Below are positions 47,511 through 59,171 of a stretch of DNA of 64,000 nucleotides, one piece after another (position 1 is the stretch's first letter; every line of letters begins with the position of its first letter). Source of the stretch: Avena insularis. Lineage: Eukaryota; Streptophyta; Magnoliopsida; Poales; Poaceae. The stretch lies in NCBI GenBank assembly GCA_023614405.1, contig CM042688.1:380047331-380111330 (forward strand), read 5' to 3'. Position numbers and translations under genes: made by a program. The notes beneath the pieces are model-generated. The model was not told the DNA's origin, ran no database searches, and worked only from the letters and a program-made list of their open reading frames with translations.

Positions 47511-50500
47511 ATGGACTTCGATGTAATTTTACCTTTTTTAGGTCCTTAATGTAAAATGTACTCGCACCGTCCTTGTATAATTCAAACCTAAAAGCAAGTG
47601 GTAACATTTAAAAGTATTTAAGATTATTAGTTATCGATGAGTATGAAAGTTCTTGGATTTCAAGCCGAACAACCAAGGTCATGGACATATCTCATAATAC
47701 TTTATGCCGATGATGATCCCATGTCCATGAATTTTCATGCCGCTAACTCTGGCCATATATTTTGAAAAAAAAAGTAGTATGAAGAGTATGGCTCGATGAG
47801 CTTCTCTCTCGAGAAGGACCCAAACATGATTGTTTTCCGTACTTAAGTTTAGGGTGCTTCATGATAAATGTATGGACCTCGATGTAATTTTACCCCTTTT
47901 TAGGTCCTTGCGGTAAAATGTACTCCAACTGTCCATGTAAAATTCAAACAAAAAAGCAAGTGGTAAAATTTAAACGTATTTAAGCTTATTAGTTGTCAAT
48001 GAGCATGAACATTCTTGCATTTCAAGATGAACCTCCAGGGTCATGGACATATGTACATCATAATTTATGCTAATAATTCATGATCCCATATCGAAGAATT
48101 TACATGACGCCAAATTTGACCATGTATTTTAAAAACAAACGAAGAGGATGTAGTACTACGAAGAGTATGGCTTGGTCAGGTTTTTTCTCGAGAAGGAGCC
48201 GAACCTAACTATTTTACTTTTCTTAATTTTAAGGCGTGCTTCGTGCTAAATTTTTGTACCTCGATGTAATCTTCCCCTTTTAGGTCCTTGATAAACAAAC
48301 GAAGAGGAAGAAGTATTACAAAGCGTATGACTCGATCAACTATTCTCTCGAGAAGGAGCCGAACCAAACTGTTTTATTTTCTTAATTTTAGGGTCCTTCA
48401 TGCTAAATGAATGGACCTCGATATAATTTCCTCTTTTTAGGTCCTTTATGTAAAATGTACTCCTACCGTCCGTGTAAAATTCAAACCTACAGGTTAGTCG
48501 TAAAAGTTAAACGAATTTAAGGTTAGTTGTGAATGAGTATGAACAATCTTGGATTTCAAGCCGAACGGCTAAGGTCATGGCCATATCTACATTATACTTT
48601 ACATCGATGATTCACGATCCCATATCCAAGAATTTCATGATGCCAAATTAGCCATATTTTGAAAACAAACAAAGAGGGAAGTACTACGAAGAGTATGGCT
48701 CGACCAGCTGCTGTCTCGAGAAGGAGCTGAACCCGACTGTTTTCCCTACTTAATTTTAGGGTGCTCCGTGGTAATTAAATGTATAGACCTCGATGTAATT
48801 TTACATGTTTTCAGGTCCTTACTGTCAAATGTACTCCCACTGTCTGTGTAAAATTTGAACATAGAAGCAAGTGGTAAAATTTAAACGTAATTAAGCTTAT
48901 TAGTTGTCAATGAATATGAAAATTCTTGTATTTCAGGCCGAAAGACCATGGTCATACATATTTACATCATACTTTATATGCTGATGATTCATGATCCCAT
49001 AGCAAAGAATTTTCATGCCACCAAATTTGGCCATATTTTGAAAACAAATGAGCAGGAAGTAGTATGAAGAGTATGCATGGCTCGGTCAGCTTCTCTCTCT
49101 AGAAGGACCAAAGCATGATGGTTTTCCCTGCTTAATTTTAGGGTGCTTCGTGCTAAATGTATGGACCTTGATGTAATTTTACCTTGCTTAGGTCCGTGAT
49201 GTAAAATGTACTCCGAATGTCCGTGTAAAATTCAATCCTAAAAGCAAGTTGTAAAATTTAAACATGTTTAAGATTATTATATGTCGATGAGTATGAACAT
49301 TCTTGGATTTCAAGACGAACAACCAAGGTCATGGCCATATCTACATCATACTTTATGCTGATGATTCATGATCCCATATCGAAGAATTTGCATGCCCCCA
49401 AATTTTGCCATATTTTGAAAACAAACAAAGAGTAAGTAGTATGAAGAGTATGGATCGGTCAGCTTCTCTCACGAGAAGGAGCAAAACATGACTATTTTCC
49501 TTTCTTAATTTTAGGGCGCTTCGTGCTAAATGTATGGACCTCGATGTAATTTTACCTTTTTTAGGTCCGTGGTGTAAAATGTACTCCCACGATCCGTACG
49601 TGTAAAATTCGAACATAAAAGCAAGTGGTAAAATTTAAACGTATTTAAGATTATCAGTTATTGATGAGTATAAACATTCTTGGGTTTCAAGATGAACGAC
49701 CAAGGTCATGGACATATCTACATCATACTTTATGCTGATGGTTCCTGATCCCATATCCAAGAATTTGCATGCAGCCAAATTTGGACATATTTTGAAAACA
49801 AATGAAGAGGAAGTGGTATGAATAGTATGGCTCGATTAGTTTTTCTATCGAGAAGGAGCAAAACATGACTTTTTTCCCTGATTATTATTAGGGTGCTTCG
49901 TGCTAAATGTATGGACCTCGATGTAATTTTACCTTTTTAGGTCCTTGATATAAAATGTATTCCCACCATCCGTATGTGTAAAATTCAAACCTAAAAGCAA
50001 CTGTAAAATTTAAGCATATTTAAGATTATTAGTTGTCGATAAGTATGAACATTCCTGGATTACAAGAAGAACGACCAAGGTCATGGGCCTCATGCCCAGA
50101 TCTACATTATACTTTATGTTGATGATTCATGATCACCTATCCAAGAATTTGCAAGACACCAAATTTGGACATATTTTGAAAACAAATAAAGAGGAAGTAG
50201 TATGAAGAGTATGTCTCGATCAGCTTTTCTCTCGAGAAGGAGCAAAACATGACTGTTTTCCCTACTTAATTTCAGGGTGCTTCGTGCTAAATTTATGGAG
50301 CTCGATAAAATTTTACCTTTTTAGGTCCTTGATTTAAAATGTAATCCCTACGTCCTTATGTGTAAAATTCGAACCTAAAAGCAAGTGGTAAAATTTAAAC
50401 ATATTTAATTTTATTAGTTGCCGATGAGTATGAACATTCTTGGATTTCAAGCCGAACGACCAAGGTCGTGGCCATATCTACATCATACTTTATGCTGATG

Positions 50501-50799
50501 ATGATCCCGTGTCCAGGAATTTTCATGCCACCAAATTTGGCCATATATTTTGAAAACAAAAAAAGAGAAAGTAGTATGAAGAGTATAGCTTAGCTCTCTC
50601 GAGAAGGAGCCGGACCCGACTATTTCCCTTGCATATTTTTAGGGTGCTTCGTGCTAAATGTAAGGACCTCTATGTAATTTTATCCATTTTTTGGTCCTTG
50701 ATGTAAATTGTACTCCCATCATCCGTGATGTTCCCATATTTGGGAGTAAATGGGTGAATCATGTCATGGTAATAATGTTGCCACTCGGAGTTTCCAACC

Positions 50800-51170
50800 A
50801 TTAGATAATTCTAGCACGAAAACATGACTATATACATTCTAATCTAGATAAATCTGAGAACATTATATGGAATGGAGGGAGTAGTATATATGCATTCAAA
50901 ACAAATTGTGTTTGCTCTCTCCTTCAGTGCGGCATCACCATCCCCACACGCAAAGAAAATTTGAGGACATTTTGAACTTTTTTTCTTCGGCACGGTGTGA
51001 TTTGCTGTCCCTAGCTACCTAACAAAAAAAATAGTAGTGCCTCAAACTAGGGGCCAGCGTTGTGGGCTGGAGTGTTTAAGAAATACTACTATATCTAATT
51101 TTTATTATTATTCCTTTTTTGCATAAGCGTCTATATTAACATCCCGCGTTAGTTTTGCCCTAATATACCG
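50800..51170. other. Non-coding DNA, MITE relic and partial duplication
   Basis: A half MITE (TAATCTAGATAAATCTGAG ... GGAGGGAGTAG) lies at 50815-50883. A partial third copy of the 43467/45252 duplication (AATTGTGTTTGCTCTCTCC) follows to about 50955. Nothing further was recognised. Confidence 0.5.
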
Positions 51171-51338
51171 GGTCAAAGTAGTCGATCCGACAACCGGAGG
51201 AGAACCACCCCGCGCCCCTCATCGTCTTCCTCTACCGCTCCGGCCGCTTGTGCACCATTGTAGCCCCTCTCCACCCTTGAAGAAAGGTAGAAACGGACAA
51301 CCCATCCCGACTAATCTTCCGCAGTACTCTACCCCGGA

Positions 51339-51584
51339 ATGACATCTGGAGCGATGAAGTGTAAGATATCTGAGCGCTATAGCCAGGCAATCGGATTTGG
51401 CAACCTCCAGTACAGACCGCTGAGCAACATCACGGGTCGCACCGATCTTCTGAGCACCGCTCGCCTGACTCACGGCATGGTTGTCATGCGTCGAGGGATT
51501 GCGGAAGATCCTGGTCTCCCGTTTGGTTTGCCCTGCCTACTTCACTCTGACCCACAGACATGGCCACTAGACAGTGACGAGCAG
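51339..51584 (+). pseudogene. Possible first exon of the DUF295 gene
   Basis: An open 82-codon stretch ends at a good donor, GAGCAG|GTAAAA (51585). Its end, PGLPFGLPCLLHSDPQTW, resembles the segment after the F-box in grass F-box/DUF295 proteins, and it lies upstream of the DUF295 body on the same strand. A clear F-box was not found before it. The donor phase does not match the frame at the acceptor at 52807, so either a frameshift or a missing exon intervenes, or the resemblance is chance. Confidence 0.3.
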
Positions 51585-51599
51585 GTAAAAATAAATTTT

Positions 51600-52800
51600 G
51601 CATGATTTTTGTAGGACTCGAATCCTTAGATTCTTTCCTATGGATTGAATTTGGATCAAAGGAATCATGGTATGCAAATTCTTTTGAACTGCAACCCTCC
51701 ACCCATGCTTAAATCCTGTAGGAATTGGAACATCTACTTGAGGCTCAACTCTCATCGTGCCAATCACGTAGGTAGTTTTCCTACGTTTTATAATCGCCTG
51801 TTTTTCACCGGCAAACCTGTGAAATTCCAGTGGTCTCAATCCTACGATCGAAAGAGGCCCAAGAATTTTGCTTCAGTGTCCCCCCTCTCCTCCAAACATA
51901 CTAATCTAAAAACACAAGAACGACCAGGATTGTTGAAACCTGTAACGGAAGGTGTATTGTCCAATCAAGGATAGCGTTATATTTTAAGTTTCATGTGTTT
52001 TACAAACACAAGATTTCTGTAAAAAGTTAGCTCTTTGGTTTACATGAATACAAAAACATAGGATTACTTTAAAACATGGTAAAACCAAAGTCAAACCTCA
52101 CGAGAGAGTATATTTATGATGTTATCGTGTCTCTTGGGACCTCATTCTTATTCTTTGCGCGCGTAAGAATTTGAAAATGAGGTCCAAGTTGGATATGAAG
52201 AATTGCATATGCGTTTTGGAGGGTTCTAACCCATAGGATTTTGGAAGATATCAAATTCTTATGGAGTCACTTCTTAGTTCCTATGCGCTCCATTCCATAA
52301 GAATCTAAACACGAGCTCCAACCTCACTCTATTTCTCCTTTGAGAAGTCCAATGCGCTTACACTATATTCCTGCAAAACTCTTGTGTTTATTTCCTATTC
52401 ACCATCCAAAGACACCTGTTACAAAATTCCTGCGTTTTTAATTCCTAATATGAATTTACTGTACCTACCATGTCAATCCTGTGTTTTTCATATTCCTACG
52501 TTTTTTAAAAACCATTGATCGAAAGAGGCCCCTAATCTTGTTAATCAATCATAGGAAAATTGCATGTGTTTTTTCCTCTGGTCCATTCCTCTGAACAGTG
52601 CCAGCATAGGAAACTTAACTATTCCTACACTTTTTCTTTAATGCAAACAAGACCTTATTTCTTGGTGTGTTTGTCTGCATGCATTCATGATTTATTCAAA
52701 ATGTTTTTGCATCTTTCATATAGTAGTTTTTCCACAAAGCTAGCTAGCACTACCCCCTTAGTCAAACACCTTGCATGCCCCTATATATGAAGAAAAACTT
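51600..52800. other. AT-rich DNA with MITE-like halves
   Basis: The words GATCGAAAGAGGCCC (51847 and 52517), ATTCCTACG/CTACG and CCTATGGATT-GAATTTGGATC recur, suggesting one or more decayed inverted-repeat elements inserted in the large first intron or 5' flank of the DUF295 gene. No ORF of note. Confidence 0.4.
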
Positions 52801-52806
52801 TTGTAG

Positions 52807-53976
52807 GGCATTGACGGGTTGCTGATGCCATTAGAAAATCCAAGGGTCGCTGGGTTGGTGCCAATGGAGAATGGATTGCGATTGCAAAGCACCCGGGGCG
52901 CTGTTACCTCCAAAACATCTATAGTATGGCACGTATCGAGATGCCAGGTGTGTAGCATGTTGATATTTATCCATCGGGTAACCAGTGTTTCCCCGACCCC
53001 CCATGCACTTACCTCTACAAGCACGTGTATATCGAGCTACTGAAGATACAAATAGCAAAGAAACCATACAGATTTGACAACCAAAGGCACTACAACGTGA
53101 TGGCGGTGTTTGACAAATTGATTGCTACCATAGATTTTCCTTGTGACATGGACTGGATTATCCTTCAAAATGACTATCTTGCACCAGCAACGTATGTCGA
53201 TGCCATTGCCAAGTGTCTAATCAGTGGTTCTATTGATCGCATATACGAGGTGACAGAACCGCGAGGAGATGTTCTTGTCTGGGAACCAAACAAGTGGAGT
53301 GAGTCTTGTTATTTAAAAGTAAAATTTATAAATTACTTACAACTGAATTGTTCATGATACTTTTGCTAACTGAAATGCACACATAGGTATACTTGCAGGC
53401 CCGCGTGTCATACAGGCTCCAGTAATTGAAGAGCCTGCAAACGTCCAAGCCGGTGACGATGCTGAGGATGAAGATATTGCATTATGCAGCTGGTACTTTG
53501 TAGAGCTTGGCTGGAATATACAGTGGATTCACACCAGGGGTGCACGAACCAGTAGCCATGGTAATCCTGTATGATACATGTGTAGAGAACTGCTCACTTA
53601 TCCCTTGCTCCGCTGCCATGTTTTCCAGAGGGCCCTTAATTTGGATGACCCTGTAGCACCTGACTGGATCAGAAGGGGTAATCTTGAAGGGAGGTCAGTG
53701 TTTGTGGGAATCAACCATCCATTCATCCTAGATCCCCCTACATACTCCGAACCTGGTGCTGCCGATGTTGACGAAGCTCTGCTAGTGTTCAGAGGAGACT
53801 ATGTGTTTGCTACACACGTGCGCTGCCAACATCACCCATAGCCAGTTCCAGATTGGAGCCGCATGCACGTCAATGGGGGAGTTGCCATAGGTTCATCACT
53901 TAACTACACTGGAGCAGAACATAGAGAGCAAATGTTTGAGGCGCCAATGTGGTTCGTGCCAATCCTGCCTCGTTAG
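52807..53976 (+). pseudogene. DUF295 (F-box-associated) family pseudogene
   Basis: Exons 52807-53298 and 53387-53976 join in frame across an 88-bp intron (A|GTGAGT ... ACATAG|GT). The frame reads GRWVGANGEWIAIA, CYLQNIYSMARIEMP, then YNVMAVFDKLIATI, MDWIILQNDYL, YEVTEPRGDVLVWEP, and near the end RSVFVGINHPF, the pattern of the C-terminal beta-propeller-like domain of grass F-box/DUF295 proteins. In-frame stops: TGA 52812, TAG 52953, TGA 53572, TAG 53839; the normal end is TAG 53974. All four interior stops could arise from CGA or CAG by C-to-T. The frame is otherwise kept over about 360 codons, so loss is recent. The F-box is not in this part. Confidence 0.62.
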
Positions 53977-54300
53977 AACTATGTCAAGTTTGACCAAAAT
54001 ACCGAAAAGCTGATTATGAGCACTCGCAACATCATTTCTGTAGCTAGTACTTGTCACCATGTAATGTACAGTACTATGTACATAGTACTTTCATACTGTA
54101 TTATAGTATCAGTAATTGCAACATCATTTCCACTATTGCTTGTACTAGGCACCATGTACGTAATAATATACTTTCATAGTACGTGTTTGATGTTTCCCTA
54201 TTCAAGCACTCAAGCTGCCGTGCCCAATTTCCAGGCAATTAATTTTTGCATGACAATTAGTAGTACTGTATTGGTGGTAAGGTTTGCTTTGTCCACAACA
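53977..54300. other. 3' flank of the DUF295 pseudogene
   Basis: AT-rich, with GTACTATGTACATAGTAC palindromic words near 54070-54090. A 97-codon ORF (54016-54309) is hydrophobic but has no domain or splice context and is not called. Confidence 0.4.
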
Positions 54301-55635
54301 TTCATGTAACATCGCCGCATTTATTCCCTCACCAGCACCCGCCCCATCCCCAGCCTTCTCTCACATAGCACTCCTTAATCGCCATTGCGCTTCCCTCCAT
54401 TGACGACCACCACCGCCGCAACTTACTCGTCTTAGGTGGGTCGGCTGCAGGTGGCGGGCCCTGCAACCTCATCTGTCGAGCCGTCGCATCCCTCAGACAT
54501 CGCGGTGGTAGTGCGGTATGTACATAATCCCTGGAACCCTTGATCTTGATGATGAGATGCGGTCAAGCTTTTATTAGCGCTTGGTTAACATTGGGTTGGT
54601 GTTGAGTATAGTTCTCATCTAGTGCATTTAACCCGTCTGTATACTACAGTTCAGTTTTATGCATGCAAACTAGTTCCGGGGCTAGATCTACGGTGAACTG
54701 TAATAATAAGTTCAAATTTTGTATTGATTGGTCCACGGCTGATGATGATTTGGGAGGCCACTAAGTATGTGTTGCTTTAGATTTGTCTCAGGGGCGGAGG
54801 TCCCTTTAATTTGGGCAAGTTAGGGCGGCTGCTGCCCTACCCTAATTTTCGCCAAAATTCGAGTATATGTATGCATCTCTAGCATCGGCAGTAGATAGAG
54901 TTCGTCCATTCGTCTATTCCTGGGTGTTCGGTATTTGTACTGCTCGATAAAGAACTACACTAATGTGATACCTAGACCTTGGAAGTAGTACTAATATAAT
55001 CGGCGTTCATGCTAGCTAGAGTTAAGACTTTGATTTGTGTACTTCGATAAGAAAATTGCTCCACTTTACTTTCTTAGCTGATCTTGTATTGTACTCTATC
55101 AGCTAATACTGTACTATTTCACAATTATTGATAGCTGGTAGAGACATTACCTATCCATGGGAATTTTTTTTGCAGTGTTCGGGCAAGAAGAGCTTGGATA
55201 GACTCATCATCAAAGAAGACAAGAGAGTCATGTGCAGTCTGGATGGAGGGGCTAGCCAGGAACGCCCACGTGGAGAACACATGTGACGAGTTCTACAAGA
55301 TGTTGTTAACACCGGGAGGGTTAGACGTGCGGAGCATACCCATCTCCTTTTTGCTAATGTTTGGCGGTGAGTATCCAGATGCCATCAAGTTGAAGATATG
55401 CAAAGCCTGCATTTGGGACGTTGAGATGAAGAAGCAAGATGGCAAGGTAATCCTTGACGAAGGATGGCTAGATTTTGTCAAAGCACATGACTTGAAGGTA
55501 GGATACTTTCTGGTCTTCAAGAAGCTTGCCACCAGTTCCTTTAAGGTGATAGTATTTGATCATGATAACTGTGAGAAGGTGATCAGATGTGCAGGTTTTC
55601 ACCCATCATTTGATGGACAATTTACTATATCGTAG
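54300..55635 (+). CDS. B3-domain protein (REM-like), intact coding exon
   Basis: The coding exon runs from acceptor TTTTGCAG|TGTTCGG (55175) to the TAG at 55633-55635. The first in-frame ATG is at 55243, giving 130 aa. The B3 fold is clear: EFYKMLLTPGG, VRSIPISFLLMFG, IKLKICKACIWDVEM, GWLDFVKAHDLKVGYFLVF, FKVIVFDHDNCEKV. Such domains bind DNA and act in the nucleus. At 130 aa it has one B3 domain and nothing else; many REM proteins are longer. The frame is also open from 55175 to 55243 (DSSSKKTRESCAVW), so an upstream coding start is possible. A C-rich 5' exon with a donor G|GTATGTAC near 54516 fits a leader exon. No stops or frameshifts inside. Confidence 0.65.
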
Positions 55636-55855
55636 GTGTATTAATGTAGTGACTGTTCGCTTCTAATTATAACTATGTTGTAAAGAGGTGCTTGAACACC
55701 TTCAGTTATCATGCATCCTATTGGAACACCGTGTTACTTAATCGCGCTAGGCTCTAATGTGGAGGTATTAATTGTACTATGTTTGCAGCAAAACTGCAAG
55801 ACAAACATCTAGTATACTACTGCTAGTATTGTACTACCTCCTGTTCCAAAGTATT
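55636..55855. other. 3' flank of the B3 gene
   Basis: AT-rich and non-coding, with no clear polyadenylation signal. It ends at the left target duplication of the hAT-like MITE. Confidence 0.4.
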
Positions 55856-56432
55856 AGGGCTGGACATAAAACTCGAAACTTGATGAGTTTAATGAGCACT
55901 CGTTTGCTCGGCTCGTTCAAAATCGACTCATTCCTTAACAATCTTGGTTGAGCTGTAGTTTTTGCTCGGTATCCTTAACGAGCTAAACGATCGAGTTAAC
56001 GATGTTCGTGAGCTACTCGTTAAGCTCGGTAACAACCAAGGTAAGTCCCACTTATGTTGCTACATGTCTAATCTAGCAGCCCATCTAAGGGAAACATCTA
56101 GCCCATTGAGTAAGACTCCCTCGATCGATTCATAATATTTCTCATGTGTCTCGTCAACTTGTCATCTCCCACTGCATACCCCATCTCCATCTTCTCGATC
56201 TGGATCTGCTGACCACGGCACTTACTGAACCCTGCCGACTGTCGTTTTTAATTATCGGTATGCCTCTATCTGAGGATGATACATTTTCATAACGAGCAGC
56301 TCGTGAGCGCTCGTTAACGTCTAATGAACCGAGTTGAGCTTTACATTTTGCTCATTATCCTTAACGAGTTTAATGATCTGAGCCTTAATGAGCCAAGCCT
56401 TAATGGTTTGAGCTGCTTAATAGTCCAGCCCT
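55856..56432. mobile_element. hAT-like MITE (577 bp)
   Basis: The ends are AGGGCTGGAC and GTCCAGCCCT, a perfect inverted repeat of 10 bp. The flanking 8-mers AAAGTATT (55848-55855) and ATAGTATA (56433-56440) match at six of eight positions, as expected for a decayed hAT target duplication. The subterminal zones are full of GAGCTCGTTAACGAG-like palindromic words. No transposase. Confidence 0.7.
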
Positions 56433-56889
56433 ATAGTATAATCCCTTTTAATAAACTAAAAAAACATCATCTGGTCAAACATGACAGCGAGTAGTAACTC
56501 TAGTCGGTGTACACGGCAGTGCGTCGACCTAGCTATAATGGCCTAGGTTGTGACATGGTTAATTTAGGGCACAACAGCATGTCGGCCTAGCTATAAAATG
56601 CAACAGGATTTCAGATGGTTAATCTAGTGCACTGCAGCGTGCAAGCCAAGCTAATCGGCATCCTGGATGCAGCTGTAGAGGCCTTGCAAAAAAACTCATT
56701 CAAAGAGCCATCCCATCTTCCCCATATCGGTTGTTTTTATCCCCACTCGGCAATGTCGCCTGGCCCCGCATTTGGGATCGTCTCTAGTGCACGCTTTGCA
56801 CATTTTCCTCACCATGTCACTCACTACATCGGATCTTGCAGGCCACGCGCCACCCCTCTCCAAAAGTCCCCCAATAGTCATACATCTGA

Positions 56890-57553
56890 TCTTGCCCGGC
56901 TGGCCGCATGCTCCAAGGAGCTGTACCACCAAGTCGCGGGCGGAAAAGGTAGAAGATGGCCCAACGACCACGGCGGGACATTCGTCCCCTACAACAATGT
57001 CTACGACCACATAATCTGATGCTTTCATGGACAACAAGTTTGCATGGAGCCTGGATGCGAGTTCATCACCTCGTCGGTAGAGCTAACACCTATGGTAGAG
57101 CTCGTCCACCACCTTAGAGTTTCCCACTCGAGGACTGCGCCCATAATTCCCTATAGCCACAAACACTGGGAGCCGTCTAAGATGGTGCCCACAGGGGGCT
57201 CGCAGAGAGCGGATATCATCGGCATCGGGAAAGAGGGCACCGTGTTCGTCGCCCAAATTGATGGCCACACAACGAACATCGTCATATCCCCCAGGTTCTT
57301 TAGTTCAGGGGCGTGCGAATCACCGTGGTACAAGGTGAACCTTTGGTCGTTGTCTCTGTGGCATGAGCTCCATGCGGTCGAAATGGTGGCAACATCTAAG
57401 CTGACGAGCAGGCCATCATCGGCCGAAGTCGCTCTGGAAGGGCTCAGGTCATACATGTCGCAGCCATGGTGTTACCTAGAAGCTTCTGAACCGTTCGTCG
57501 GAATTCCCTGTGGATTAGGAGTATTGCATCAACAAGTTTCAAAAGTGAGATAA
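56890..57553 (+). pseudogene. Degenerate SINA/SIAH-like gene
   Basis: The frame reads YNNVYDH, an in-frame TGA (57017-57019), then CFHGQQVCMEPGCEF and HHLRVSH, matching the second zinc finger and its HX4-5H end in grass seven-in-absentia-like E3 ligases. EGTVFVAQ, NIVISPRFFSSG and YKVNLWSL follow, like the TRAF-type beta-strands of that family. The RING domain could not be found upstream, though the frame is open back to 56615 without clear homology. The stop codon and missing RING make this a pseudogene. The family call rests on motif order only; the opposite strand is also partly open. Confidence 0.4.
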
Positions 57554-57559
57554 AACATC

Positions 57560-58620
57560 TAAATATTATTTGTGATAATCCCAATGTTAAGATATGTAAT
57601 GCCGTACTAATTAATTACTACTTTATGTTGGTGACAGATTCAATTTGTATGGGGAGAGGTGGAACAAGTTTGCAGCAATGTATACCTATTTCCAATGTAT
57701 GCTGCTGACATAGTGGGCCCACATGCGATGATGTGACAAGGAAAGGGTAACAGGCAGGAAAGAAAGTGCTACTCGGCCAGCACTTGACACGCTATTGCAT
57801 TATGACGAGTATTTTGTATGGAGGTCTTAAATTGGTACTGCTAATCTATTTTGTAGTATACATATGTAGTGGTACTTGTTCAGATCAACCGATCGAGTGC
57901 TGAATATGGACTCTCTTTCCTTATGAGTCATTGCCTTGCTACAACTATTGAATTTCAATGTCTTCATTGTTGAATCTGTCATTTCTTTTGGCCATTGTCT
58001 GTACTGCTGAATCGGTCACTTTGAAATGCTACTGAATCTGTCAAGTGGTGTTGAATATGAACTGGGAATTTGTAGATATTTTTTCTGTCTTATTCTATAC
58101 TTCTCAAGCTTCAAATGCTACTCAATCTGTCAAGTGTTATGTCATTACTATTACTAAGGTATTTTCTAGAACTAATATTGATGTACTGGTACTTGTTTAG
58201 ATCAAGTGTAGTAGATGGTCTTGCATTCCTTTTAAAACTTGGCTTTGTCACAATCTAGATGAGGCTTGGGCATTTTGGGATGCATATATATGGGGGTCAC
58301 ACTGGTATTAATGTGAAGAGGAGGTATGCACACAAAAGCATACTTGATCGTCAGTTATGCTTGCTCCAATGATCGAGTGTGTATGGAGAAAAGGGCAAAA
58401 ACTGATCGTGCAACAAGGTTTTTAGAGCTGAAACATGAACGGGTTCTCTATGTACTGCTATTGAGTTTCAGTGTCTGTATAGCTGAAACAGTCACTTTGG
58501 AATTCTGCAGAATCGGTCAAGTGCTGTTGAATATGAACTAGGAATCTGTCGATATTTTTTTCTGTCTTATTCTGTACTATTGGATCTTTCAAATACTATT
58601 GAATTTGTAAAAAAAAAGTT
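57560..58620 (+). repeat. Duplicated AT-rich DNA (offset about 476 bp)
   Basis: GTCACTTTGAAATGC (58014) and GTCACTTTGGAATTC (58490) both continue through GTCAAGTG-TGTTGAATATGAACT and ATATTTTTTCTGTCTTATTCT. GTACTTGTT-AGATCAA also occurs twice (57873 and 58192). No gene was recognised; the 71-codon ORF at 58326-58541 overlaps the repeat and is not called. Confidence 0.6.
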
Positions 58621-59171
58621 ATGTCACTACTGCTGGGCTACTTGCACTAGAGCTTTGGCCTGTGTGTCATTGGAACCATTGGATGTGTTTTGGACATAAA
58701 TGAGAGGGTACCAAGTGATGTCATTGGATACATGTCTAGTTTTGGCGCACGCGGTCTGTGTCCCTTGTTCTTTAGATATTTTTAAACGAACATATGTCAA
58801 AAGAATTGTCGTTTCTTTCTCCCTCCGATAGTGAGGTATGTGTTCCGAATTCGGCCGAGCCATGCAAATTTTACTAAAGAGGAGGTAAAATCTAGCCCAT
58901 TCGACCCCTCTTTAGCCCAGAACAATTTAATTTGGTCTTGTAGGGTTCAGGGGACTTGCTGACGACAGCCCATTTAAATATTTATCAAGGAGCCCATGGA
59001 GAATAGGGCATGGAGTATAGCCCATTGAGTATAGTAGATGAAGAATAGCCCAAAATGTTTAATTTGGCCTTATTGGAATTGCCCTTTAAAACAAAAACAA
59101 AAAACCCACCTACCCATGTTTTTAAGAAACTACTCCATTATCTGGCATTTAATAAATTGAGATGCCCAAGA
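58621..59171. other. Non-coding DNA leading into CACTA subterminal repeats
   Basis: Contains repeated AGCCCATT/TAGCCCA words (58894, 58968, 59019, 59047) and GAGTATAG (59012, 59027). Probably the inner part of the CACTA element, but its left terminus was not found. Confidence 0.4.

Larger units (their letters stand above)
41804..50760 (+). repeat. Right part of the A/B repeat field
   Basis: Unit A (about 375 bp) carries TCAAGCCGAACGACCAAGG, CATGGCCATATCTACATCAT, CCAAATTTGGCCATATTTTG, AGTATGGCTCGATCAGCTT, TCGAGAAGGAGC and GGTGCTTCGTGCTAAATG in order. Its GGTCATG marker recurs near 47673, 48037, 48570, 48948, 49322, 49700, 50076 and 50461. More A blocks lie at 41804-42390, 42830-43170 and 44130-44290. 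Unit B (510-530 bp; GGTTGCTTTGAAAGTTTTA, TTTTGGAGGTACC) fills 45900-47450 as an alternating pair. All frames carry stops. MITEs, a foldback element and a segmental duplication are embedded. Confidence 0.85.

Noticed and set aside
53299..53386. Reading the DUF295 exon straight on through 53357 as a separate 110-aa gene
   Set aside because: The stretch has a perfect donor and acceptor with matching phase, and splicing restores a longer frame with family motifs on both sides.
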